A stretch of DNA of 6,426 bases from Gammaproteobacteria bacterium (GCA_011321985.1 DROB01000479.1:1-6426); one strand, 5' to 3'; counted from the first letter of the stretch, positions 1 through 5,646 are shown. The notes: generated from the sequence alone by a model not told the origin. Translations and numbers: made by a program.

Positions 1-15
1 AACATCATTGTTATT

Positions 16-53
16 AGTGTGTTAGTATGAGTTCAATATTTATGAACTGGTAG
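16..53 (+). repeat. Upstream copy of an imperfect repeat flanking the AbiEi gene
   Basis: This stretch begins AGTGTGT-T-AGT and ends TGAACTGGTAG (43-53). The same two blocks, in the same order and orientation, lie just after the gene at 1150-1178. The distal block is identical over 11 bases. The interior differs in length by about 9 bases (38 versus 29 in total). The pair could mark the ends of an inserted module or be a duplicated regulatory site. Confidence 0.5.
30..48. promoter_or_regulatory. Inverted repeat upstream of the AbiEi gene, candidate operator
   Basis: AGTTCA and TGAACT form perfect 6-base arms around the 7-base AT spacer ATATTTA, ending 30 bases before the start codon. AbiEi proteins are known to autorepress by binding inverted repeats in their promoter, so this is a reasonable operator candidate. 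No convincing -35/-10 pair was identified, and binding is inference. The right arm is part of the repeat that reappears after the gene. Confidence 0.4.
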
Positions 54-78
54 CTTGAGCAGGTGGTTTGGGGGATAA

Positions 79-1119
79 ATGGAGAAGAAACAGATATTAC
101 AACAAGCTTTGAAGCGGTTAAATGATTTTATCGAAAAAAATGTCCGACCGATGGCTGGAGCGGAGAATGCGGGCTTTTCGGTCAATCGCTCGGGTGATTC
201 GCCCGATGGTGTCCTCGAGGGCGAGCTTCTGGATAAGCCGTTGCTGATCATGGTTCAGTCCTGGGCTCCACAGAAAGATATCAATGCTCTGATCTCGCAG
301 ATAAAATCGATGCCGGGGAAAGCCGTCCTGTTCGCCGATTTCATCAACCCTGTCATGGCAGAAAAACTCCGCAGACGTTCCATCGCTTTTGTCGATTGTG
401 CGGGTAATCTATCGTTAAAAAGCAGGCAGCTTAATGAGTACGTAAAAGGTAAAAAGCTACCGAGACTGCGCTCCCAGCGAGTACGTGGACGCGCCTTTAA
501 TCCGGCGGGTCTCAAGTTGATCTTTGCTCTTTTTAATCAGCCACGGTTTTTGAACAGTTCGTATCGGGATATTTCAAATAAGGTAAACATTGCCCTGGGC
601 AGTGTCGGTCCGGTAATGGATGACCTGTACGCATCGGGTTATATCCTGGATGACGGCGAGCGGCATCTGGTCAATAAAAAACGCCTGTTCGAACGCTGGG
701 TTGATGGTTATCTGGAAAAACTGCGACCTAAACAGATCCTGGACTGTTATACCAGTAACGATAAAAACTGGTGGAAGAATGCTGACCCGGAAAAATTTCA
801 GGGTTTATGGGGTGGTGAAGTCATCATCGCAAAACCCACTCCATTCATGACTCCGGAAAATATAACAGTCTATTTTTCTTCGGAACTGAAACATAAAGCA
901 TTTGCCGAGCATCATGGGTTAAAGCAGGATGATGGAGGCGATATCTGTGTCTATAAAAGTTTCTGGTCACCCGCTTATGCAGGTGATAATAATATAGATG
1001 GTATCAATCCGATGATCATCTATGCTGATATCGTCGATTCGATTAACCCCGGTAGCTGGGATGTGGCAAAAACTTTTTATGGTGAAGCGATAGCACATCT
1101 GTTAGAGGAGGGAGCGTAA
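79..1119 (+). CDS. AbiEi-family type IV toxin-antitoxin antitoxin / transcriptional regulator, apparently without its toxin partner
   Basis: The 346-residue protein matches the AbiEi antitoxin family pattern from end to end. An N-terminal alpha/beta region carries the FINP (88-91), FVDCAGN (104-110) and YVKG (121-124) motifs. A winged-helix part follows (about 138-190), with the NPAGLKLIF, YRDIS and ALGSV stretches. The C-terminal region has YLEKLRPK (211-218), WW (231-232), GGE (245-247) and YADIVD (315-320). Known members neutralise the nucleotidyltransferase toxin AbiEii without binding it and repress their own operon by binding inverted repeats in the promoter. The toxin gene normally follows directly, but here 646 non-coding bases follow, so this copy looks solitary. 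A toxin gene upstream of the window cannot be excluded. The ATG at 79 follows a G-rich stretch (70-75) only three bases away, with AGGTGG further up, so the ribosome site is not ideal. Length is normal and no frameshift is seen. Family assignment is confident; function as an antitoxin is inferred. Confidence 0.88.
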   Translation: MEKKQILQQALKRLNDFIEKNVRPMAGAENAGFSVNRSGDSPDGVLEGELLDKPLLIMVQSWAPQKDINALISQIKSMPGKAVLFADFINPVMAEKLRRRSIAFVDCAGNLSLKSRQLNEYVKGKKLPRLRSQRVRGRAFNPAGLKLIFALFNQPRFLNSSYRDISNKVNIALGSVGPVMDDLYASGYILDDGERHLVNKKRLFERWVDGYLEKLRPKQILDCYTSNDKNWWKNADPEKFQGLWGGEVIIAKPTPFMTPENITVYFSSELKHKAFAEHHGLKQDDGGDICVYKSFWSPAYAGDNNIDGINPMIIYADIVDSINPGSWDVAKTFYGEAIAHLLEEGA

Positions 1120-1182
1120 CTACCGGGCTTGACCCGATGTGACGACGACAGTGTGTAAGTTTAAATGTGAACTGGTAGTTAC
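1116..1182. repeat. Nested palindromic element overlapping the AbiEi stop codon
   Basis: GTAACTACC (1116-1124) and GGTAGTTAC (1174-1182) are perfect 9-base inverted arms separated by 49 bases. The left arm contains the TAA stop codon. Inside lie a small CGGG/CCCG hairpin (1125-1137) and the downstream flanking repeat. There is no T-run after the right arm, so a standard intrinsic terminator is not supported. It could be a folded 3' end, the end of an inserted module, or a protein-binding site. Confidence 0.45.
1150..1178 (+). repeat. Downstream copy of the imperfect repeat flanking the AbiEi gene
   Basis: AGTGTGT-A-AGT is followed, after a short AT-rich interior, by TGAACTGGTAG (1168-1178), matching 16-53. 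The copy keeps an inverted-repeat character: AGTTTA (1158-1163) can pair with TGAACT (1168-1173) with one T-G mismatch. It lies inside the larger palindrome at 1116-1182. Confidence 0.5.
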
Positions 1183-1314
1183 TGTACGAAATAATGGGTT
1201 TTAAAACTTTAAAAGTAATTTCACCACAGAGAGACCCCTTTTCTTATTTACCTCGCCTGTGGGAAATAAATTTTTATACGTATTAATCCGTAGATGGTAA
1301 TCAATGTCAGGAGT

Positions 1315-1345
1315 GATGTCGCAGCTTGCAAACTGCTCCTACAGG
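1315..1345 (-). repeat. REP-like palindrome (GTAGGAGC...GCGA type)
   Basis: Read on the minus strand it starts CCTGTAGGA, followed by the 16-base palindrome GCAGTTTGCAAGCTGC (plus-strand 1321-1336), then GA. This is the layout of Pseudomonas-type REP elements: a GTAGGA head, a short palindrome, then a GA tail. On the minus strand the only imperfection is a T-G wobble, whereas the plus strand has a C-A mismatch, which favours the minus orientation. No RAYT transposase gene is in the window. Confidence 0.65.
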
Positions 1346-1357
1346 TTCACGTCATTT

Positions 1358-1384
1358 TCCGGAGTGGAATTTATTCCGCGAACA
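1358..1384 (+). repeat. Second REP-like palindrome, inverted relative to the first
   Basis: GGA (1361-1363) is followed by the 16-base palindrome GTGGAATTTATTCCGC (1364-1379), then GA (1380-1381). This is the same head-palindrome-tail geometry as the element at 1315-1345, with a different palindrome sequence. The stem is seven pairs including one T-G wobble. The two heads face each other across 27 bases, like the inverted pairs called REPINs or BIMEs. Confidence 0.55.
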
Positions 1385-1647
1385 GCAGTTAAATTAAACG
1401 CACGAGTCACCTTTTTAAAATCAATGCAAAAGCGTTTTCTCTGGCTGACGATCATTTTTTTTGTTAAGAATAATTTTTAATCATACTGACGGTGTTTATA
1501 CTCTCAGTTTTTAACTGTCAGAAAAGAACAGTATATTTTTTCGGACACTGCTCGATTCACAAAAAAAGATTTTAATAATCAGTCTATTTCTGGCCTGAAT
1601 CCACTGTCGATTTCATCGTTCTAATCGCTGACAGATAAGAATAAAGT

Positions 1648-1661
1648 TTGACCTACATCAA
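1648..1661. promoter_or_regulatory. FNR/ANR-like operator
   Basis: TTGACCTACATCAA matches the FNR/ANR consensus TTGAT-N4-ATCAA at nine of ten defined positions. Its centre (1654.5) lies 41.5 bases before a start point predicted at 1696 from the -10-like hexamer TTAAAT (1684-1689). This is the spacing of a class II FNR-activated promoter. It predicts induction of the downstream propeller gene under low oxygen. The site is seen directly; the regulation is inferred. Confidence 0.6.
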
Positions 1662-1683
1662 GTTTCTGTTGTTTGCGAGGTTC

Positions 1684-1696
1684 TTAAATGTGAATC
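1684..1696 (+). promoter_or_regulatory. Predicted -10 element and transcription start for the propeller gene
   Basis: TTAAAT (1684-1689) matches four of six bases of the sigma-70 -10 consensus. No -35 hexamer is needed, because the FNR-like box occupies that position. A start near 1696 would give a leader of about 70 bases. The assignment depends on the FNR box being real. Confidence 0.4.
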
Positions 1697-1765
1697 ACTG
1701 CACAGTAGCGTTATGATGTTGGGTGATACAATTTTCTGTAGATAATAAAGGAAACGGAGAAGAAG

Positions 1766-3982
1766 ATGAAAAATAGTCGTTATTGCTATAGCTGTATTGC
1801 ACGAATTTTTAGTGGGCAGCTTCTGTCTGTCTTAACCTTGATAATATTGGCATTAACGAGTATGCCGATGTTAGCGACACCGGCTGGCGTTAGTTGGCAA
1901 TGGACTAATCCAGAACCACAGGGTAATCCGTTTAATGCGGTGGCACATGACTCATCTGGTTTCACTATAGCGGTGGGCGATCTAGGTAATGTTGTCAGTA
2001 GCAGTGATGGCGGTATCAACTGGGTGGTACAAAATTCAAACACCACAGAAAACCTCAACGCGATTTATACCGATGTGAATACGGCTTTTGTCGCCGTCGG
2101 TGATGCTGGCACGATTATAACGGAAGGAGTCGCAGGTTCGCCGCCACAGTTAACGGGTGTCTGGACTGATTTCAGCACTGGCGGTTTAACCGCTAATCTT
2201 AATGGCATCACCCGGAGTGATACTGCAACACCACTATTTGTTGCTGTGGGTGACAACGGTACCATTCTGATTAATAGTGACAGTAGTAACGTATGGACAA
2301 CCGCATCCCTTGTGCCTACAGGGATAGGCAATCTTACAGCTGTGATATGGAATGGTTCAATTTTTGTTGCAGTTAGCGATAATGGAACGGTTATCGCCAG
2401 TTCTAACGGGAACGACTGGGCAAAACAAAACTTTTTGGCGGGCGCGGGTGTATTTCAGGCACCTAATGGATTTAGGGCGTTGACCTGGAACGGGATACAG
2501 TTTGTAGCAGTGGGTGACTCTGGTCTTATAGAAACAAGTGCAACAGGGGCTGACTGGGTGCAGCAAACGTCCCCTGTTGTGAGTGATATGTTCGGCGTTT
2601 CATGGAATGGTTCACTCTTTGTTGTTCCTTCTTCTTCAGGTGCTGTCTTTACCAGTGCAGATGGTATCAATTGGTCATTTTCAACGACATCTGCCACCTT
2701 GAATACGCTGAGGTCTGTTACCTGGGATGGTAGTCAGTTCATTGTTACTGGCGATGGCGCAACACTGTTGACCAGTTTGAATGGTACGAGCTGGGTACAG
2801 CAATATCCGCAGGCAGTCACTACAAGTTCGCTAACTGGAGTGATGTGGAGTCCAACCCTTTCAGAGTTTATCACTGCGGGCTTTGATCAAACCCTGTTGA
2901 CCAGCCCGGGAGGTCTGGTCTGGACATCACATGGTGCGCCGACTAATTTTAACGATATCGTTGATAACGGCGCACTGCTGGTAGCAGTAGGTATTGATGG
3001 CAAGCCTTACACCAGCAGCGATGGAATAAGCTGGACAGTGCAGGCAAGCAGTAATACGGATGGGTTAAACGCGGTTGTCTGGAATGGTGGTCTGTTTGTT
3101 GCTGTCGGCGGTAACGGTACGATTCTGAGCAGCAGTAATGGTATAGCCTGGACGAGCCGGTTGTCGACGACGAGTAATGTGCTGGTTGATATAACATGGG
3201 ATGGCGTGCAATTTGTTGCAGTAGGTGCATCAGGCACTATATTGACTAGTCTGGATGGTATCAGCTGGACAGGTCAAACGACTAGCCCGCCTATCACCGA
3301 GCTTCTCACCAGCGTTGTCAGCGACAATGGTAATCTTGTTGTGACAGGTTTTTTCGGCATCATCCTGACCAGCTCTGATGGTGTTAACTGGACACGGCGC
3401 TTTTCAGCGACAACTCAGCATTTGATAAAAATTATTTATAATGGTTCACGGTATATTGCGGTTGGATACGGCGGCGAGGTTATCACCAGTCCATTTGGTC
3501 TGTTCTGGGCACGGCAGACAACAGGAAGTCGAAATGATTTTTTTGATATTGCCTGGAATGGTTCACGGTTAGTTGCGGTTGGAAGCGATGGTGCCATCTT
3601 GACCAGTAGCGTCAGTTACACTGTTGGCGGAACTGTAGCAGGATTAAGCGGAACACTGATCCTGCAAAATAATGGTGGTGATGACCTCACTATCAATAGC
3701 AATGGAAGCTTCAGCTTCGCAACCTCGGTTGCGAATGGTGCGTTTTATCAGGTATCGATTCTTGATTCACCAGACAACCAAACCTGCAACATGGTTAGCT
3801 CACAGGGCTCAATAAATAACGCGAATATTACCAGCGTTTCGATCTCATGTAACGATAACCCGGCCTCAATGAGCAATGGTGGGACAACTACTCCCAACAG
3901 CTCAGGCGGAGGTGGTGGCTCCTTTAACATCTACCTGTTGATGCTGCTGCCGGGTTTGTTCTTACTGAGATATAAAAGATAG
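1766..3982 (+). CDS. Exported double beta-propeller (Asp-box/BNR-like repeat) protein with GlyGly-CTERM-like surface-sorting tail
   Basis: The protein has 738 residues. A signal peptide (about 1-40, hydrophobic core 19-37) is followed by 14 repeats of about 39 residues beginning near 56, 97, 145, 190, 236, 275, 315, 356, 395, 434, 473, 514, 553 and 592. The repeat pattern is WNGxxFVAVGDxGTILTSxDGxxW. Most carry an Asp-box-like S-x-D/N-G-x-x-W turn (for example 79-86, 417-423, 533-542). Fourteen repeats fit two seven-bladed propellers. The last repeat lacks its final W strand, which GVSWQW (41-46) could supply. A small beta domain follows (about 615-697; VAGLSGTLILQNNG, Cys674 and Cys695, probably a disulfide). 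The tail has GGGGGS (714-719), a hydrophobic segment (720-734) and RYKR, as in GlyGly-CTERM proteins processed by rhombosortase after Sec export. The ATG is preceded by CGGAG (1755-1759). Propellers of this kind usually bind ligands or proteins; no catalytic motif was recognised and the partner is unknown. Confidence 0.88.
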   Translation: MKNSRYCYSCIARIFSGQLLSVLTLIILALTSMPMLATPAGVSWQWTNPEPQGNPFNAVAHDSSGFTIAVGDLGNVVSSSDGGINWVVQNSNTTENLNAIYTDVNTAFVAVGDAGTIITEGVAGSPPQLTGVWTDFSTGGLTANLNGITRSDTATPLFVAVGDNGTILINSDSSNVWTTASLVPTGIGNLTAVIWNGSIFVAVSDNGTVIASSNGNDWAKQNFLAGAGVFQAPNGFRALTWNGIQFVAVGDSGLIETSATGADWVQQTSPVVSDMFGVSWNGSLFVVPSSSGAVFTSADGINWSFSTTSATLNTLRSVTWDGSQFIVTGDGATLLTSLNGTSWVQQYPQAVTTSSLTGVMWSPTLSEFITAGFDQTLLTSPGGLVWTSHGAPTNFNDIVDNGALLVAVGIDGKPYTSSDGISWTVQASSNTDGLNAVVWNGGLFVAVGGNGTILSSSNGIAWTSRLSTTSNVLVDITWDGVQFVAVGASGTILTSLDGISWTGQTTSPPITELLTSVVSDNGNLVVTGFFGIILTSSDGVNWTRRFSATTQHLIKIIYNGSRYIAVGYGGEVITSPFGLFWARQTTGSRNDFFDIAWNGSRLVAVGSDGAILTSSVSYTVGGTVAGLSGTLILQNNGGDDLTINSNGSFSFATSVANGAFYQVSILDSPDNQTCNMVSSQGSINNANITSVSISCNDNPASMSNGGTTTPNSSGGGGGSFNIYLLMLLPGLFLLRYKR
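3440..3583 (+). repeat. Tandem coding repeat, 117-base period (blades 13 and 14)
   Basis: AATGGTTCACGG followed six bases later by GCGGTTGGA occurs at 3440-3466 and again at 3557-3583, exactly 117 bases (39 codons) apart. The nucleotide identity goes beyond what the shared protein motif demands, which suggests a fairly recent blade duplication or gene conversion. Confidence 0.6.
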
Positions 3983-3990
3983 AACTCCTT

Positions 3991-4013
3991 ATTCCCGTTC
4001 TTTGTGTGGGAAT
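3991..4013. other. Weak hairpin just after the propeller gene
   Basis: ATTCCC (3991-3996) and GGGAAT (4008-4013) are perfect 6-base arms with an 11-base T-rich loop, beginning 8 bases after the stop codon. No T-run follows, so this is at best a poor terminator or an mRNA 3'-end stabiliser. Confidence 0.3.
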
Positions 4014-4038
4014 GTATATGGAGTGGCCGAGTGGTATG

Positions 4039-4063
4039 GGTTTCCACGCAGAGTCTGGGAACC
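4039..4063. repeat. Palindromic dispersed-repeat-like hairpin
   Basis: GGTTTCCACGC (4039-4049) and GTCTGGGAACC (4053-4063) pair around the loop AGA. The 11-position stem has one C-C mismatch and two G-T wobbles. It looks like a degenerate copy of the GTTCCCACGC-AGA-GCGTGGGAAC palindrome that recurs in intergenic DNA of many bacteria; that resemblance is from memory. The remaining bases up to 4198 contain an AT-rich segment and the leader of the next gene. Confidence 0.45.
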
Positions 4064-4184
4064 AGACAGGGGCTGCTGGGTGATCGTGATGGGAAATACA
4101 TCGCTTTACAAATAATGGTTAACAGGGGAGTCATCCCTTGTGCAGAGAATTTTAATTTGTCGGTATTATATTTTTAATTATTAA

Positions 4185-4198
4185 AGAGGAGTGTTTAT
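4185..4198 (+). promoter_or_regulatory. Ribosome binding site of the 4199 lipoprotein gene
   Basis: AGAGGAG (4185-4191) lies seven bases before the ATG at 4199, a strong and well-placed Shine-Dalgarno sequence that fixes the start. TATTAT (4164-4169) could be a -10 hexamer, but its nearest -35 candidate (TTGTGC, 4138-4143) is 20 bases away, so the promoter is unproven. Confidence 0.65.
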
Positions 4199-5497
4199 AT
4201 GAAGTATTTGCAAAGGAAAAAAATAGTTTATCTATCTGTTGTCGCTGCTATGTTATTGGGTCTTGCGGCCTGCGGCGGAGGTGGTTCGTCCTCATCATCA
4301 GTTATCACTTATTCAACGACCAGCAACAAAGGTGATTATTCTGAATGGACCCTGGTTGGTTCAAGCTTAAATGCTATATGGAATGTGGAAAATGACACAG
4401 GGGGGATTGATTATACTTATAACCTCGTTGCGACATGTAGCGCGGAAGCAGCAGATGGTACTCGAAGCTGTGCTATTGATGCGGCAGCCAGTAATTGTAA
4501 TGCCGGTCTGATAACCTGCCCGGATTCGCCATCAGGTTCGTTTGACTTGATGGATGTGCCTGGTGTTGCCCTGTTTGTGCATACCTCCGGTGTCACTTTT
4601 GGTTCGGATCAGTTGCATGTGGGGCTGGCTAAAAACAGCGGTGCCTGTAGCGATGATGTGACAGGTGATTACACCTTCATTCGTACAGGCCTTGGCCTGG
4701 ATCAGAATTTTGGCATGTTCCGTTCAGACACCAATTTTGTCAGCGTGGTTCATTCTGACTTTGGTTTTGATAATGGTGGTGTTGGAACAGCTACACCAAC
4801 GATCATGTATCGCTCCGGAAGAGATAGTGAAACTTTTGGGGATGGTGGTTGCAGCGATGGTGTAAGAACACGAACGGATATGGGGGGTACTGATACATTC
4901 CGTGCCATGATTACGCAAAGTGGTTTGTTCCTGCTGGATCTGCCTGCTAGTCAGGGTGGTATGGTGGCGTTCAAGACAGATAAAGCGGCTACTCTGGCCG
5001 ATTTTGCCAGCAAGCGTTTTAAAGGTATTTCATTTCCTGATAATAGCGGACCGGAATTAATTTCTGCTACTTCAGGCACCATGAGTACGGGGCCGGATCA
5101 GGTGGCTATTGCCGCTGATATAGGTGCTTCTACCATGAATCTGAATATAAGGGCATTGGCTACTACGACTACCATCGGTTCAATGACCTCGCCAGCTTAT
5201 CCCGATTTTACGACTACGCCAGTAATGGATGCCAGTGCACCAGGCCCGTTCAGCAGTAATCCGCTGGCAGCGACATACCCGACAACAGCCAGTATTCCCG
5301 GTATGTTTAAATTTGAAACAGGACTGGCAGATAAGGGGAGAGTAATTGCAGTGGCAATGAAGTTTAATAATAAACTGATCGTTACCGGTATGGTTTATAA
5401 CCATCGAGATACATCGGATACAAACCCCTCTACAGGGCTAAACTTTAGTGAAAACAATTTGTACAACACAGGTAATTTTATCTTGTTTGAAAAATAG
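4199..5497 (+). CDS. Outer-membrane lipoprotein of unknown function
   Basis: The protein has 432 residues. The N-terminus is a clear lipoprotein signal: basic MKYLQRKK, a hydrophobic core, then the lipobox LAAC with Cys25 as the lipidation site. Gly at +2 argues against inner-membrane retention, and GGGGSSSSS (26-34) is a typical flexible linker. The mature part is rich in Gly, Ser, Thr and Asp and looks mostly beta. It has six further cysteines (80, 91, 100, 107, 150, 218), four of them clustered within 28 residues, so up to three disulfides are possible in the periplasm or at the surface. The C-terminal third (about 300-432) lacks cysteines and ends in the beta-like stretch NTGNFILFEK. I do not recognise the family and see no catalytic motif. 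It sits between two other exported-protein genes, which suggests an envelope role. Confidence 0.85.
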   Translation: MKYLQRKKIVYLSVVAAMLLGLAACGGGGSSSSSVITYSTTSNKGDYSEWTLVGSSLNAIWNVENDTGGIDYTYNLVATCSAEAADGTRSCAIDAAASNCNAGLITCPDSPSGSFDLMDVPGVALFVHTSGVTFGSDQLHVGLAKNSGACSDDVTGDYTFIRTGLGLDQNFGMFRSDTNFVSVVHSDFGFDNGGVGTATPTIMYRSGRDSETFGDGGCSDGVRTRTDMGGTDTFRAMITQSGLFLLDLPASQGGMVAFKTDKAATLADFASKRFKGISFPDNSGPELISATSGTMSTGPDQVAIAADIGASTMNLNIRALATTTTIGSMTSPAYPDFTTTPVMDASAPGPFSSNPLAATYPTTASIPGMFKFETGLADKGRVIAVAMKFNNKLIVTGMVYNHRDTSDTNPSTGLNFSENNLYNTGNFILFEK

Positions 5498-5513
5498 TCA
5501 TCAGTAATGATGA
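5498..5513. other. Perfect short hairpin directly after the lipoprotein stop codon
   Basis: TCATCA (5498-5503), loop GTAA and TGATGA (5508-5513) form a perfect stem starting on the base after the TAG stop. The stem is AT-rich and lacks a T-run, so it is not a good terminator. It may be fortuitous. Confidence 0.3.
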
Positions 5514-5584
5514 ATGTGAGAATGGTATATTGTGAATAACGGGCGTATTTGTTCCTTTTGCTACGCTGCTCGTGTGTGCGTACT

Positions 5585-5604
5585 TCTGGCTGTTACCAGC
5601 CAGA
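5585..5604. other. Perfect 8-base-pair GC-rich hairpin between the two lipoprotein genes
   Basis: TCTGGCTG (5585-5592), loop TTAC and CAGCCAGA (5597-5604) form a perfect stem 42 bases before the next start codon. No T-run follows on either strand. It could be a Rho-independent-like stop lacking the tract, an mRNA-stability element, or a leader structure controlling the following gene. Confidence 0.45.
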
Positions 5605-5646
5605 GATATGCATCATAAAATAATATTCGTAGGCATCGATGTTTGA

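Larger units (their letters stand above)
1120..1765. other. 646-base AT-rich intergenic region between the AbiEi gene and the propeller gene
   Basis: No convincing gene is present on either strand; only short unsupported reading frames occur and no remnant of an AbiEii nucleotidyltransferase was recognised. The left part holds the palindrome at 1116-1182. The middle holds two REP-like palindromes (1315-1384). From about 1385 to 1640 the sequence is AT-rich, with homopolymer runs and a weak ACTGT/ACAGT hairpin followed by T residues (1514-1540). The right end holds the FNR-like promoter and the leader of the next gene. Confidence 0.7.

Noticed and set aside
1116..1182. Integron attC site
   Set aside because: The palindrome is attC-like in outline, but the 3' core GTTRRRY is missing, no integrase is present, and the following genes lack similar sites. 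Kept only as a palindrome.
1227..1245. TTCACCACAGAGAGACC as a copy of a TTTCACCACAGAGACACAGAG-type dispersed repeat
   Set aside because: The match is short, with no flanking structure, and could not be verified without a genome search.
1194..1286. 30-codon open reading frame after the AbiEi gene
   Set aside because: No ribosome binding site, no recognisable protein features and an AT-rich random-looking composition; not a credible remnant of an AbiEii toxin.
1514..1540. Intrinsic terminator (ACTGT/ACAGT hairpin then T-rich run)
   Set aside because: The stem is only five weak pairs with a nine-base loop, and it lies about 400 bases from any gene end.
1766..3610. Regularly spaced repeats as a CRISPR array
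   Set aside because: The periodicity is about 117 bases, in frame, and reflects protein blades; the repeats are divergent at the DNA level.
1786..3930. Several long minus-strand reading frames opposite the propeller gene
   Set aside because: They are shadows of the repetitive coding sequence and carry no signal peptides, domains or ribosome sites of their own.
4020..4095. tRNA-Ser/Leu-like beginning (GGAGTGGCCGAGTGGT)
   Set aside because: No T-arm GGTTCGAATCC motif and no matching acceptor 3' strand follow; the downstream bases form a different palindrome.
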